Positions 1-9,413 of a DNA stretch of 64,000 nucleotides are shown piece by piece (the first letter of the stretch is position 1; the number at the start of each line of letters is the position of its first letter). The DNA is from Aquimixticola soesokkakensis (GTDB taxonomy: Bacteria; Pseudomonadota; Alphaproteobacteria; Rhodobacterales; Rhodobacteraceae). The position numbers were made by a program, and so were the translations under genes. Below the pieces are notes generated by a model. That model was not told the origin of the DNA. It did not search any database and was given only the letters and a program-made list of their open reading frames with translations. The DNA lies in assembly GCF_900172375.1 (NCBI RefSeq), contig NZ_FWFS01000006.1:124001-188000 (forward strand), in the 5' to 3' direction.

Positions 1-886
1 TGTCATAGATATCAAGGGCGGGGGTGAATTCCGTAAGGTCGATATTGGCCGCCCAAAACGCATCCACCGTGCCCACATCGCGCCAGTAGGGTTGGGTTTC
101 CAGCCCCGTTGTAACGCAGCTGTCGTCAAAGAAATGCGCCATTGCCTTGCCGTTTTTCACGATCTCGGGGATGAGGTCGGCCCCGAAATCATGGCTGGAA
201 TTGGCGTCCTGGGCATCCTTGAGCAGCAGGTCGCGCAGAAAGGCCCAGTTGAAGACATAGATCCCCATCGAGGCCAGCGCATTGTCGGGGTCGCCCGGAA
301 TGGTCGGCGGATCGGCGGGCTTTTCAAGGAATGAGGTGATGCGGCGCGACTTGTCGATGCCCATGACCCCAAAGGCGGTGGCTTCGGCTTTGGGCACCGT
401 AAGGCAGCCCACGGTCACATCCGCGCCCGTGTCCACATGCTGGCGCAGCATGATTTCGTAATCCATTTTGTAAATGTGATCGCCTGCCAGAACCACAACG
501 TAATCAACGTCGTAGCTGTCCACGATGTCGATGTTCTGGGTGACGGCATCGGCGGTGCCCAGATACCACTGCGTTTCGGAAACGCGTTGGGAGGCGGGCA
601 GGATGTCGAGGTATTCGTTGCGCTCGGCGCGAAAAAAAGACCAGCCGCGCTGGCAGTGGCGGATCAGAGAATGCGCCTTGTACTGCGTGGCAATCGCCAT
701 TTTGCGGATGCCCGAATTGAGCGCATTGGAGAGTGCAAAGTCGATGATCCGCGTTTTTCCGCCAAAATAGACCGCAGGCTTGGCGCGGTTATCCGTCAGT
801 TCTTTCAGGCGGCTCCCCCGACCGCCCGCCAGAACAAAAGCCATTGCGCGGTTGGACAGCCGCTCGGGTACGTTCAGTGGTTGCAT
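1..886 (-). CDS. glgC: Glucose-1-phosphate adenylyltransferase (ADP-glucose pyrophosphorylase), 3' part beyond the window
   Basis: Makes ADP-glucose from glucose-1-phosphate and ATP, the committed step of bacterial glycogen synthesis in the cytoplasm. The visible 295 codons start with ATG at 886, preceded by a GGGAGGGG ribosome site. They carry the nucleotidyltransferase signature AGGRGSRL (about residues 20-27), followed by [10 protein letters not shown] and RIIDFALSN, and later [11 protein letters not shown] and the allosteric/substrate segment [11 protein letters not shown]. The family is about 420 residues, so roughly 120 residues with the C-terminal beta-helix lie outside the window. It lies 55 bases after glgB on the same strand, as the last visible gene of a glgP-glgB-glgC operon; glgA would be expected next but cannot be seen. 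Confidence 0.95.
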   Translation of the reverse strand, partial: MQPLNVPERLSNRAMAFVLAGGRGSRLKELTDNRAKPAVYFGGKTRIIDFALSNALNSGIRKMAIATQYKAHSLIRHCQRGWSFFRAERNEYLDILPASQRVSETQWYLGTADAVTQNIDIVDSYDVDYVVVLAGDHIYKMDYEIMLRQHVDTGADVTVGCLTVPKAEATAFGVMGIDKSRRITSFLEKPADPPTIPGDPDNALASMGIYVFNWAFLRDLLLKDAQDANSSHDFGADLIPEIVKNGKAMAHFFDDSCVTTGLETQPYWRDVGTVDAFWAANIDLTEFTPALDIYD

Positions 887-941
887 ATGTCCCCTCCCAA
901 GGAATGCGGGCCAATTGACCGCGCGTTGTGGTCTGTTGACC

Positions 942-3233
942 TTATTTATATTCGAACACGATGACACTGAGCGGGGGCAAGGTCAGAAGGGCCGATTGGG
1001 CCTGCCCGTTCCATTCCACATCTTCGGTGTCGATGCCGCCGCCATTGCCCCGATCGCCACCGCCGTAGCGGCTGGCGTCGGAATTGAGGACCTCGCGCCA
1101 GTGGCCCGCGCGCACAAAGCCGACGCGAAAACCTTCGCGCGTCACGGGGGTAAAATTCACCACCACCACGCAGGGGGCGTCGCTCTGCGTGCCAAAGCGC
1201 GCAAAGGACAGCACCGAATTTTCCGCATCGCCCCCGTCGATCCACGCAAACCCCTCGGGGCGCGTGTCGTTGACATGCAGGGCGGGCGTCGCACGATACA
1301 GCGTGTTGAGATCGCGGATCAGCGTCTGCATGCCCTTATGCGCGGGAATATCGAGCAGGTGCCAATCGAGCGAGGCATTGTGGTTCCACTCGACGCCCTG
1401 GGCAAACTCACAGCCCATAAACAAAAGCTTCTTGCCCGGGTGGGTCCACATGAAGCCGTAATAGGCGCGCAGGTTGGCGAATTTTTCCCAGCCCTCGCCG
1501 GGCATCTTGTCGATCATCGAGCCTTTGCCATGAACCACCTCGTCGTGGCTGATCGGCAGCACGAAGTTCTCGGAATAGGCATAGACCATCGAAAAGGTGA
1601 TGTCGTTGTGGTGGTATTTGCGGTGGATGGGGTCCTGTTCCATGTAGCGCAGGCTGTCGTTCATCCAGCCCATGTTCCACTTGTAGCCAAAGCCCAGACC
1701 GCCCGCGTCCACGGGGCGCGAGACTCCGGGGTAGGAGGTGCTTTCCTCGGCGATTGTCATGATGCCGTCCACCTCGCCGTAGGTGATCGTATTGGCGCGC
1801 TGCATCAGGCTGATCGCCTCGTAGTTTTCACGCCCGCCATCCTTGTTGGGCACCCATTCGCCCGGGTTGCGCGAATAGTCGCGATACAGCATCGAGGCCA
1901 CGGCATCCACGCGCAGCCCGTCGATGTGATATTCTTCCATCCAGTAAAGCGCGTTTGAAATCAGGTAGTTGGCTACTTCTGCGCGGCCATAGTTGTAGAT
2001 CAATGTGTTCCAGTCGACGTGGAAGCCTTCCTTGGGGTCGGCATGTTCGTACAGCGGCGTGCCGTCAAACTGTGCCAGCCCGTGCGCATCGGTCGGGAAA
2101 TGCCCCGGCACCCAGTCCAGCAAGACCCCGATGCCTTTGCCATGCGCCGCGTCCACCAGCGCGCGAAATTCGGCAGGGGTGCCAAAGCGGATGGTCGGCG
2201 CATACATGCCAACGGGCTGATAGCCCCACGATCCGTCAAAGGGGAATTCGGAAACCGGCATCAGTTCAAGATGGGTGAACCCCATGTCATGGGCGTAATC
2301 GACCAGCTCCGTCGCCAGTTCCAGATAGGACAGCGGGCGACCGCCTTCCTCGACTTTGTGCCGCCACGATCCCAGATGCACCTCGTAGATCGAAATCGGG
2401 GCATCAATGCTTTGACGCGGGCCACGGTGTTTGAGGTAGGCGGCGTCCTGCCAGACCGGGTTGCGAATGTCGCGCACCACCGAGGCGGTTGCAGGCGGGT
2501 GTTCTGCGCCAAATCCAACGGGGTCGGCCTTTTGGGCGACATGGCCAGTCGCGCCGAGCACCTCGTATTTATAGGTGGTGCCCTCGCCCAGGCCGGGCAG
2601 GAAAATTTCCCAGACCCCGGTCGCGCCGCGCTTGCGCATCGGCAGGCGACGCCCGTCCCAGATGTTGAAATCGCCCACCACCGAGACGCGTTTGGCATTG
2701 GGGGCCCAGACGGCGAAATGCGTGCCCTCCAGCCCCGCGTGGGTCATCACATGCGCGCCCAAGGCGGTCCAGAGGCGGCGGTGCGTGCCTTCGCCCAACA
2801 GGTATTCGTCCAGATCCCCCAGCACCGGCCCAAGCCGGTAGGGGTCTTCGAAGGTCCAGACATAGCCGTCGTGCTCGGCTTCAAGGCGGTAGGTCTTCGT
2901 GCCCTTGCGCACCACCGCGGTAAACACATCCGGCGCGCCGGTGACGCGGTGCAGGTCCACGCGCATGGTTTTGCCGATCAGGGCGGTGACGCGGCTCACA
3001 CCGGGGAGGTAGACGGTCAGGGTCAGGCGACCTTCGCGTTCGTGCAGCCCCAGCAGGGAAAACGGATCGCCGTGCTGCCCGTCCACGAGATCGCGCAGGG
3101 CGCGCGGTGGCGGCAGGGGGGTATCGGTCGGTGTCGTGCGGGGAGCTGCACCTTGGGGCGCGGGTGTCTTGGTGGTCTTGGCGCTTTGGCGCGCGGATGT
3201 CTTGGTGGTCTTGTCCTTTGGCGATCCGGCCAT
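942..3233 (-). CDS. glgB: 1,4-alpha-glucan branching enzyme
   Basis: Transfers alpha-1,4-glucan segments to form alpha-1,6 branches in glycogen. At 763 residues it has the family length. The N-terminal 40 residues are Lys/Thr/Pro-rich and low complexity. They are followed by a GlgB N-terminal/CBM48 module ([18 protein letters not shown], about residues 175-190) and a GH13 barrel with catalytic GLRVDAV (nucleophile Asp), TIAEEST (acid/base Glu) and [14 protein letters not shown] at 3233 is chosen because GGGGAGGA sits 8 bases upstream; the frame stays open further but would overlap glgP. It lies 34 bases after glgP, so is probably co-transcribed. Confidence 0.96.
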   Translation of the reverse strand: MAGSPKDKTTKTSARQSAKTTKTPAPQGAAPRTTPTDTPLPPPRALRDLVDGQHGDPFSLLGLHEREGRLTLTVYLPGVSRVTALIGKTMRVDLHRVTGAPDVFTAVVRKGTKTYRLEAEHDGYVWTFEDPYRLGPVLGDLDEYLLGEGTHRRLWTALGAHVMTHAGLEGTHFAVWAPNAKRVSVVGDFNIWDGRRLPMRKRGATGVWEIFLPGLGEGTTYKYEVLGATGHVAQKADPVGFGAEHPPATASVVRDIRNPVWQDAAYLKHRGPRQSIDAPISIYEVHLGSWRHKVEEGGRPLSYLELATELVDYAHDMGFTHLELMPVSEFPFDGSWGYQPVGMYAPTIRFGTPAEFRALVDAAHGKGIGVLLDWVPGHFPTDAHGLAQFDGTPLYEHADPKEGFHVDWNTLIYNYGRAEVANYLISNALYWMEEYHIDGLRVDAVASMLYRDYSRNPGEWVPNKDGGRENYEAISLMQRANTITYGEVDGIMTIAEESTSYPGVSRPVDAGGLGFGYKWNMGWMNDSLRYMEQDPIHRKYHHNDITFSMVYAYSENFVLPISHDEVVHGKGSMIDKMPGEGWEKFANLRAYYGFMWTHPGKKLLFMGCEFAQGVEWNHNASLDWHLLDIPAHKGMQTLIRDLNTLYRATPALHVNDTRPEGFAWIDGGDAENSVLSFARFGTQSDAPCVVVVNFTPVTREGFRVGFVRAGHWREVLNSDASRYGGGDRGNGGGIDTEDVEWNGQAQSALLTLPPLSVIVFEYK

Positions 3234-3267
3234 CGTCGTGGTCCTCCCCAGATCCAGTTTCCTCACG

Positions 3268-5712
3268 TCAGTCCTTGAGTGCCGAAGGCACGTCCCAGAT
3301 GTCGGCCATATAGCCGCGAATGGTGCGGTCGGATGAAAAGAACCCGCTGCGTGCAACGTTCAAAATGGCTTTGCGGTTCCAGTCCTGCGGCGTGCGATAT
3401 AGCGCATCGGCAGCGCGCTGTGCCTCCCAGTAACTGTCGAAATCCGCCGCCACCAGATAGTGGTCGTGGTGCCATGCGCGGTCCACCAAACCGTGGTAGC
3501 GGTCGGGTTCTTCCGGCGAAAACCGCCCCTCGACAATCATTTGCAACACATCGCGCAGGTTCTGGCTATCCTCGATCGCCTCGCGGGCGTGATTGATGTT
3601 CTTGCGCCGCTTCTCGACCCCGTCCGCCGTCAGCCCGAAGAGAAAGAAGTTGTCCGCGCCGACAAGGTCGCGAATTTCGACATTCGCGCCGTCGAGCGTC
3701 CCGATGGTGAGCGCGCCGTTCAACGTAAGCTTCATGTTGCCCGTGCCCGAGGCCTCTTTGCCCGCTGTCGAAATCTGCTCCGACAGATCGGCCGCCGGAA
3801 TCAGGCGCTGGGCCATGGAGACGTTGTAATTGGGCGGATAAACGACTTTCAGCAGATGCCCCGTCACCGGATCGGCGTTGATGGTGCGCGCCACATCGTT
3901 GATCAGATGGATGATTTCCTTGGCCACGAAATACCCCGGCGCGGATTTGCCGCCAAAGAATTTCACCCGTGGCGTCCAGCCCGCATCGGGGGTCTGGCGC
4001 ATGTTGTGCCACAGGGCGATGGTCTCGAAACAGTTCAAAAGCTGACGCTTGTATTCGTGCAGGCGCTTGATCTGGATGTCGAACATCGCATCCGGATTGA
4101 TGTCGATACCCATCGTGTCCTGCACCCATCCTGCCAGAGCGACCTTGTTGGCCCGCTTGGCGGCGGCAAATTTTTCGCGAAAGGCGGCGTCCTGCGCGAA
4201 GGGTTCAAGCGTTTTGAGGTGGTCCAGATCGCGCGTCCAGCCCTCCCCGATGGTCTCGTCGAGCAGGGTGGAAAGCGCCGGATTGGACAGGCGCATCCAG
4301 CGGCGCGGGGTCACGCCGTTGGTTTCATTGGTGATGCGGTCGGGGTGCAGTTTATGCAGGTCGTGGAACACGGTTTCCTTCACCAGTTCCGAGTGCAGCG
4401 CCGAGACCCCGTTGACCTTATGCGACATGATAAAGGCCAAATCGCCCATTTTCACCTCGTTATGTTGCACAATTCCAACCGAGGGCGGGCGTTTGTGGGC
4501 TTTGGCGTGATCCTCGTCGATGCGTTGGATGATTTCCATGTGGCGCGGCAGAACCGAGCCCATGAGGTAGGTCGACCAGCGTTCCAGCGCTTCGGGCAGC
4601 AGCGTGTGATTGGTGTAGCCCAGCGTGGCGCGCGCGACTGTTTGCGCCTCGTCCCAGCCCATGTCGTGCTGGTCCATCAGCAGGCGCATCAATTCGGGGC
4701 CCGCGATGGCCGGGTGGGTGTCGTTCAGCTGGATGGCCACATGTTTGGGCAGATCGGCGAGGGTGCTGAACTGGCTCTGGTAGCGGCGCAGAATGTCCTG
4801 CAACGCCGCCGAGGTCATGAAATATTCCTGCTTGAGGCGCAGCTCCTTGCCCGCAGGTGTCGTGTCATCGGGGTACAGAACGCGGCTCAGGGTGCGCGCC
4901 AGTGCCTCGGGCGCGGCGGCGGCGGTGTAATCGCCGTTGTTGAAGCGCTCCAGATCGAACTGCGTGGTGGGCAGGCCCGCCCAAAGCCGCAGCGTCGAGG
5001 CCCATTTGCCCTGCCAGCCGACAACCGGCGTGTCATAGGCGGAGGCCTTGACGGTTTCGCCCGGCACCCAGACCGATTTTCCCCTGCGCAGTTCCGAATG
5101 GCCTTTGAAGCCGACGATATAGGCGGCTTCGGGGCGGGCAAATTCCCACGGGTGCGGCTGGCTCAGCCAGTCTTCGGGGGTTTCGACCTGCTGTCCGCCC
5201 TCGAACCGCTGGCGAAACAGCCCGTGTTCGTAGCGGATGCCGTAGCCATGTGCGGGCACGCCCACGGTGGCCATGCTTTCGAGGAAACAGGCGGCCAGAC
5301 GCCCAAGGCCCCCGTTGCCAAGCGCCGCGTCGGGTTCATCCTCGATGATGTCTGACAGGGTTTGCCCCTCGGCGGCCAGCGCGGCCGCGATGGTTTCATG
5401 CAGGCCCAGATTGATCATCGCGTCTTCCAGCAGCCGCCCGATCAGAAACTCCATCGACAGGTAATAGACCCGCTTTGCCCCCGTGTCATAGGTTTGGCGG
5501 GTGGCCGCGAACCATGGCTTGAGCATTTCATCGCGGATCGCGAAAGAGGTCGCCATGCGCCAGTCGTAGCGCGACGAATGCCCCGCGTCCTTGGCCAGCG
5601 TATATTCCAGGTGATGCAGGATTTTTGCGCGCAGCGCGTCAACGGTGGGGCGGGCAAGGCCGCTCACCGAGGACGCCGGGGCCGAGGAAGCAGTAACGGG
5701 GGAAGCGGTCAC
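3268..5712 (-). CDS. glgP: Glycogen/starch alpha-glucan phosphorylase
   Basis: Releases glucose-1-phosphate from alpha-1,4-glucan ends using phosphate and pyridoxal phosphate. About 814 residues, full length for the family (E. coli GlgP is about 815). The PLP-lysine region [19 protein letters not shown] and [10 protein letters not shown] are intact, as are [14 protein letters not shown] and NDTHPAI. The start is set at GTG 5712: GAGGA lies 9 bases upstream. The TTG five codons earlier overlaps that same GAGGA and is less likely. First gene of the glgP-glgB-glgC operon; coupling breakdown and synthesis genes in one transcript is common in bacteria. Confidence 0.95.
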   Translation of the reverse strand: MTASPVTASSAPASSVSGLARPTVDALRAKILHHLEYTLAKDAGHSSRYDWRMATSFAIRDEMLKPWFAATRQTYDTGAKRVYYLSMEFLIGRLLEDAMINLGLHETIAAALAAEGQTLSDIIEDEPDAALGNGGLGRLAACFLESMATVGVPAHGYGIRYEHGLFRQRFEGGQQVETPEDWLSQPHPWEFARPEAAYIVGFKGHSELRRGKSVWVPGETVKASAYDTPVVGWQGKWASTLRLWAGLPTTQFDLERFNNGDYTAAAAPEALARTLSRVLYPDDTTPAGKELRLKQEYFMTSAALQDILRRYQSQFSTLADLPKHVAIQLNDTHPAIAGPELMRLLMDQHDMGWDEAQTVARATLGYTNHTLLPEALERWSTYLMGSVLPRHMEIIQRIDEDHAKAHKRPPSVGIVQHNEVKMGDLAFIMSHKVNGVSALHSELVKETVFHDLHKLHPDRITNETNGVTPRRWMRLSNPALSTLLDETIGEGWTRDLDHLKTLEPFAQDAAFREKFAAAKRANKVALAGWVQDTMGIDINPDAMFDIQIKRLHEYKRQLLNCFETIALWHNMRQTPDAGWTPRVKFFGGKSAPGYFVAKEIIHLINDVARTINADPVTGHLLKVVYPPNYNVSMAQRLIPAADLSEQISTAGKEASGTGNMKLTLNGALTIGTLDGANVEIRDLVGADNFFLFGLTADGVEKRRKNINHAREAIEDSQNLRDVLQMIVEGRFSPEEPDRYHGLVDRAWHHDHYLVAADFDSYWEAQRAADALYRTPQDWNRKAILNVARSGFFSSDRTIRGYMADIWDVPSALKD

Positions 5713-6063
5713 GGGTATGGTCCTCAAATAAGCCAGAATCTGGCATTTCTTGCAATTTTACGCGCCGAAGGCTGTCGCAGTTTCCTGCGCCGCTTCCTGC
5801 GCCACGTCAGAAAGAATGCTGCCGGTAGGACCAGTCCCGGAAACGTTAATATAAGTGCTGACAGGGTTTTGAGCGATTGGAAAGTCCCAATGCTCGCGCG
5901 GCAGCTATGCGCGCAGTGCAACGGGCTCTTGCGGCGCGTTGCGCGCCACCCTGTGGCCCTAAAATCAAAGGGCCACACAATTCAATGTGCGGCCCTCAAG
6001 CTGTTCAGCGAAAAATCGCGTCTTTTGGCGGTTGCGGCGCGTTCACGGCGTCGCGCAGCGCTG
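5713..6063. other. Intergenic region upstream of glgP and downstream of ligC
   Basis: 351 bases without a credible gene. Both flanking genes are on the minus strand. It contains a perfect 8-bp inverted repeat (GTGGCCCT at 5953-5960, AGGGCCAC at 5969-5976, 8-base loop) without a T-run on either strand, so it is not a clear terminator. The segment next to glgP is AT-richer and probably holds the glycogen-operon promoter, but I cannot place convincing -35/-10 boxes. Confidence 0.5.
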
Positions 6064-7008
6064 TTATTTAAAGCACTTTTCGATCCGGTCGAGCGTTTGC
6101 ATCGCGCCGAGCACTTCAATGGCCGATCCGTTGGGCTCGCGGCCCTCGGTGATTGCGGCGATGAATTCGCGGTCGATCAACTCGATGCCGTTGTTGGACA
6201 CGGCGACACCGGAGAGGTCGATGGGGTTCTCATTGCCGTCATACAGGTCGTCGTAGCGGGCAATATAGGTGCCGTTGTCGCAGATGTAGCGGAAGAACGT
6301 GCCCAGAGGACCGTCGTTGTTGAACGACAGCGACAGGGTGCAAATCGCGCCCGAGGGGGTCTTCATGCCGATGGCCATATCCATGGCAATGCCCAGTTCG
6401 GGGTGATGCGGACCCTCAAGGCCGAACGCTTCGCTTGCGACTTCGCCGGTCTGGTACTGGAACAGATCGACGGTGTGGCAGGCGTGGTGCCAGAGCAGGT
6501 GATCGGTCCAGCTGCGCGCCTCGCCCTTGGCGTTGATGTTGGAGCGGCGGAAGAAATAGGTCTGCACATCCATTTGCTGGATTTTCAGCTCGCCCGCTTT
6601 GACCTTGTTGTGGATCCACTGGTGCGAGGGGTTGAAGCGGCGCACCTGACCGGCCATGCACAGCACGCCGGTTTCCTTCTGGACGCGCACGATTTCCTTT
6701 GAATCCTCAAGGCTGTCGGCCATCGGGATTTCGACCAGCACGGGCTTGCCGGCGCGCATGCAGGCAATCGCCTGTTCGGCGTGCAGCTGCGTGGGGGTCG
6801 CAAGGATGACCGCATCCACATCGTCGCGCGCGATGCATTCTTCCAGCGTGGTGGCGTAATGGGCGATGCCGCGCTCTTTGGCGAAAGCTTCCAGTTTGTC
6901 GGCGTCGGGCGCCATGATCGAGGTCACTTCGATCCCGTCAATCGCGGCCAATGCGTCAAGGTGTTTGATGCCGAATGCGCCGTAAGCGCCTGCCACACAA
7001 AGTCTCAT
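6064..7008 (-). CDS. ligC: 4-carboxy-2-hydroxymuconate-6-semialdehyde dehydrogenase (Gfo/Idh/MocA family)
   Basis: Oxidises the protocatechuate 4,5-cleavage product (in its hemiacetal form) to 2-pyrone-4,6-dicarboxylate with NAD(P)+. The 314-residue protein has an N-terminal Rossmann fold (CVAGAYGAFGIKHLDAL, residues 4-20), the Gfo/Idh segment ILATPTQLHAEQAI, KPVLVEIPMADS in the place of the usual EKP motif, and a C-terminal beta-sheet domain with WTDHLLWHHACHTVDLF. The length matches LigC of sphingomonads. The family alone is broad; the specific call rests on the adjacent ligK-ligU-ligI-ligA-ligB genes and could otherwise be any sugar-type oxidoreductase. Transcribed away from that operon, downstream of the LysR gene. 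Confidence 0.85.
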   Translation of the reverse strand: MRLCVAGAYGAFGIKHLDALAAIDGIEVTSIMAPDADKLEAFAKERGIAHYATTLEECIARDDVDAVILATPTQLHAEQAIACMRAGKPVLVEIPMADSLEDSKEIVRVQKETGVLCMAGQVRRFNPSHQWIHNKVKAGELKIQQMDVQTYFFRRSNINAKGEARSWTDHLLWHHACHTVDLFQYQTGEVASEAFGLEGPHHPELGIAMDMAIGMKTPSGAICTLSLSFNNDGPLGTFFRYICDNGTYIARYDDLYDGNENPIDLSGVAVSNNGIELIDREFIAAITEGREPNGSAIEVLGAMQTLDRIEKCFK

Positions 7009-7113
7009 GGAATTCCTCCGAAATTAGTCTTGCGCTGAACACCAGCGTTGCGGGAGGTCCCGCAGAACCGATCTGGGCGCGAAACGCACCCCCAATTGCT
7101 CGCCTTCCCTAAC

Positions 7114-7141
7114 ATTATGCACGGGCGGCGGCCCAATTCAA
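7114..7141 (-). promoter_or_regulatory. Candidate ligC promoter
   Basis: On the minus strand TTGAAT, a 16-base spacer and CATAAT resemble a housekeeping -35/-10 pair about 105 bases before the ligC start. The leader between it and ligC holds two adjacent small inverted repeats (CGCTG/CAGCG at 7033-7047 and TGCGGGA/TCCCGCA at 7049-7064). Prediction by eye only. Confidence 0.4.
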
Positions 7142-7150
7142 ACAGGCGGA

Positions 7151-7164
7151 TGCCTATTGAAAAT
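7151..7164 (-). promoter_or_regulatory. Candidate LysR operator upstream of ligC
   Basis: Read towards ligC the site is ATTTTCAATAGGCA. A matching site, ATTCGGAATAGGCA (common pattern ATT-N3-AATAGGCA), occurs upstream of ligK in the same orientation relative to its gene. It overlaps a small inverted repeat, CTATT-GAA-AATAG, at 7154-7166, as expected for a LysR-type activator site. It lies 143 bases from the ligC ATG and just upstream of the candidate promoter. Confidence 0.5.
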
Positions 7165-7166
7165 AG

Positions 7167-8462
7167 CTATTGGGGCAGCTTGAGCCATGTTGCGATCGAG
7201 GGATTGTGACTGGCGTGTTTGCGCAGCAAGTCAATGAATTGTGCCTGTCGGTCGGTGGGGCGCCAGGCAGAGCGCACCGTCAGGCCGATGGCGCGCCGGT
7301 TGCCCTCCAGGCGCACATCGAGGGGCACGATCATGCCCGTGTGTTCCTCGACCGCGATTTGTTGGCGCGAAATCAGCGTGAGGTAGTCCCCCAAGCCCAA
7401 CAGCCCGCGCAACACCACAAGCGAGGAGGACACCACCCGCACCGGCGTTTGCGCAAGTTCCTGAATTTTCAAGGTGTTGTAGATGTACTGGCCCGCGGGG
7501 GTCTCGCGCGGCGGTGCGATCCACGGATAGGCCAGACAGTCCTCCAGCGAAATGTTGCGCTTGCCCACCAGCGGGTGGCGCGGGCCTGCGACGATCTCGA
7601 TGGGGTCGTCAAACAGTACCTCTTCGGTGACATCATCGGCGGGCGCGGGTTCGCGTAGCGCGCCGATCAGACAATCGATATCGCCCTCGCGCAAGGAGCG
7701 CAGCAATTCGGGATAGCGCCCCTCGACCACGCGCATTTGCGTGCTCGGGGAGGCGTGGATCATGTCGTTGATGGCGGCGGGCACAATGCGGGTGCGCGCC
7801 AGCGGCATCGAGCCGATCACGATGGAGGAATTTTCCTCGCCCCGCGCCAAGCTGATTTCCTCCAACCCTTGGCGCAGCTCGGCAGCGGCCAGTTTCACCC
7901 GCGCGGCCAGCACCTGCGCGGGAGGGGTCAGTTCGACCCCAACGGCGGTGGCGTTGAACAGCGCCAGCCCTGCGACCGCCTCAAGCGTGCGCGCGGCGCG
8001 GTGGACCGAGGGCTGGCTCAGTCCCAGATCATGCGCGGCCACGGTAAAAGAGCCGGAGTTGCCCACCGCCACCAAAGCACGCAACTGCGCGGCGGTGATC
8101 TGGTGGTCAAAGGCGCGCTTGCTGGCTTTGGCGGGCGCGCCAAGGCGCAGCGCCGCGCGTGCCCCCGAGGCCAGCAGCGCAAGCGCCGTATCCACCCGCC
8201 GCGCAAACAGCGCGCCCGCCTGCGTGGCCCGCAAGCCCCCCGCACCGCGCAGCAGCAGCGGCGTTTCAAGCGCGGTTTCGAGCTTGGCAATCGCTTGGGT
8301 CGCGGCGGGTTGGCTAAGATTGCACTGCGCGGCGGCCATCGACACAGATCCGTGATGCACGGTTTGGGCAAAGACACGGATGTGGCGGATATTGGGGAAA
8401 TCGGGGATCACGGCGGCAGCTTTCGGTCGGATGGGGGGTGGTATTTCGCGCTGAATAGACAA
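7167..8462 (-). CDS. LysR-family transcriptional regulator with two N-terminal winged-helix domains, probable lig regulator
   Basis: At 431 residues it is about 125 longer than a normal LysR protein. A first winged helix-turn-helix spans about residues 24-84 (IRHIRVFAQTVHHGSVSMAA, LSQPAATQAIAKLE). A second spans about 121-181 (ITAAQLRALVAVGNSGSFTV, LSQPSVHRAARTLE). One substrate-binding domain follows (about 210-420; EENSSIVIGSMPLARTRIVP, DCLIGALREP, PWIAPPRETPAG). Lying between ligC and ligK, it is the obvious regulator of the protocatechuate genes, presumably inducer-responsive; this is inferred from position. It is divergent from ligK with a 174-base spacer and is followed on the same strand by ligC. 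Confidence 0.9.
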   Translation of the reverse strand: MSIQREIPPPIRPKAAAVIPDFPNIRHIRVFAQTVHHGSVSMAAAQCNLSQPAATQAIAKLETALETPLLLRGAGGLRATQAGALFARRVDTALALLASGARAALRLGAPAKASKRAFDHQITAAQLRALVAVGNSGSFTVAAHDLGLSQPSVHRAARTLEAVAGLALFNATAVGVELTPPAQVLAARVKLAAAELRQGLEEISLARGEENSSIVIGSMPLARTRIVPAAINDMIHASPSTQMRVVEGRYPELLRSLREGDIDCLIGALREPAPADDVTEEVLFDDPIEIVAGPRHPLVGKRNISLEDCLAYPWIAPPRETPAGQYIYNTLKIQELAQTPVRVVSSSLVVLRGLLGLGDYLTLISRQQIAVEEHTGMIVPLDVRLEGNRRAIGLTVRSAWRPTDRQAQFIDLLRKHASHNPSIATWLKLPQ

Positions 8463-8481
8463 AACTTATAATGCCGACTTC

Positions 8482-8495
8482 ATTCGGAATAGGCA
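8482..8495 (+). promoter_or_regulatory. Candidate LysR operator upstream of ligK
   Basis: ATTCGGAATAGGCA lies in the divergent spacer between the LysR gene and ligK, 142 bases from the ligK ATG. It matches the site upstream of ligC (ATT-N3-AATAGGCA), with the same orientation and distance relative to the target gene. Placed 20 bases before the regulator's own start, it could also serve autoregulation. Confidence 0.5.
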
Positions 8496-8600
8496 ATCGG
8501 GGGGCAGGCGGCCATTGTGCGCTTAACGCATAGCCGGGCTGTGCTAAGACGATTCCACACAGCGCCGCCCGCAAAGGAGGCGTATTTCGGAACGCCTGGC

Positions 8601-8635
8601 AAGTACGGGAAGAACCTTGGAAGTACGGGAAGAAC
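8601..8635 (+). repeat. Direct repeat with 20-base period covering the ligK ribosome site
   Basis: AAGTACGGGAAGAAC occurs at 8601-8615 and again at 8621-8635, immediately before the ligK ATG at 8637. Each copy contains the same GGGAAGAA purine run, so the second is the likely ribosome site and the first a duplicate 20 bases upstream. Confidence 0.85.
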
Positions 8636-8636
8636 A

Positions 8637-9329
8637 ATGAGCAACCTGATCGGAAAGAGCGGCGTCGTCGTTCAGAAAATCGAACGCGCCGATCCGGCCG
8701 TGGTCGAGGCCCTTGGCAAATGCGGTGTCGCCACCGTCCACGAAGCGCAAGGTCGCAAGGGGCTTTTGGCCTCCTACATGCGTCCGATTTTCACGGGCAA
8801 ACGTCTGGCAGCCTCTGCCGTGACCATTTCGTCGCCCCCCGGTGACAACTGGATGGTGCATGTCTGCATCGAGCAATGTCAGGCGGGCGACATCATGGTG
8901 CTTGCCCCGACCTCGCCCTGCGAAGACGGCTATTTTGGCGATCTGCTGGCCACCTCTGCGCAGGCGCGCGGCGTCAAGGGCCTGATCATCGACGCGGGGG
9001 TGCGCGACGTGATGGACCTCAAACAGATGGACTTCCCCGTCTGGTCGAAAGCGATCTACGCGCAGGGCACCGTCAAGGCGACGCTCGGCTCGGTCAATGT
9101 GCCGCTGGTCTGTGCGAACCAGCTGGTCAATCCGGGCGATGTGATCGTGGCCGATGACGACGGTGTGGTTGTCGTGCGCCGTGACGAGGCCGAAGCCGTT
9201 CTGGAAAAAGCGCAAGCGCGTGAAGCGGCCGAAGAGGGCAAGCGGGTGCGTCTTGAAGCGGGCGAACTTGGCCTCGATATCTACGACATGCGCGGCAAAC
9301 TTGAAGCCATGGGCCTGAAATATATCTAA
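8637..9329 (+). CDS. ligK: 4-carboxy-4-hydroxy-2-oxoadipate / HMG aldolase (RraA-like fold)
   Basis: Last step of the protocatechuate 4,5-cleavage route: divalent-metal-dependent cleavage of 4-carboxy-4-hydroxy-2-oxoadipate to pyruvate and oxaloacetate. The 230-residue length matches class II HMG/CHA aldolases. The RraA-type core is visible: [27 protein letters not shown] and IDAGVRD, where the G-D-L-L and R-D pair mark the active site, then [20 protein letters not shown] 8637 is chosen since upstream in-frame codons (from 8517) look non-coding and the ribosome-site repeat abuts 8637. First gene of the ligK-U-I-A-B run. The same fold also serves as RNase E regulator RraA; the neighbours favour the aldolase. 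Confidence 0.92.
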   Translation: MSNLIGKSGVVVQKIERADPAVVEALGKCGVATVHEAQGRKGLLASYMRPIFTGKRLAASAVTISSPPGDNWMVHVCIEQCQAGDIMVLAPTSPCEDGYFGDLLATSAQARGVKGLIIDAGVRDVMDLKQMDFPVWSKAIYAQGTVKATLGSVNVPLVCANQLVNPGDVIVADDDGVVVVRRDEAEAVLEKAQAREAAEEGKRVRLEAGELGLDIYDMRGKLEAMGLKYI

Positions 9330-9413
9330 AATCTGGTCGGGAGCGGGCAGGGCGTCCTGCGCGCTCCTTGGCTGATGGCCGTTTCTGGTCACAAATGTTC
9401 AGGGAGGAAAGAC

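Noticed and set aside
3234-3356. Longer glgB start at 3356
   Set aside because: It would overlap the glgP coding end by 89 bases, while the ATG at 3233 has an excellent ribosome site.
5953-5976. Terminator after ligC
   Set aside because: The 8-bp stem is perfect but has no T-run on either strand; kept only as an inverted repeat.
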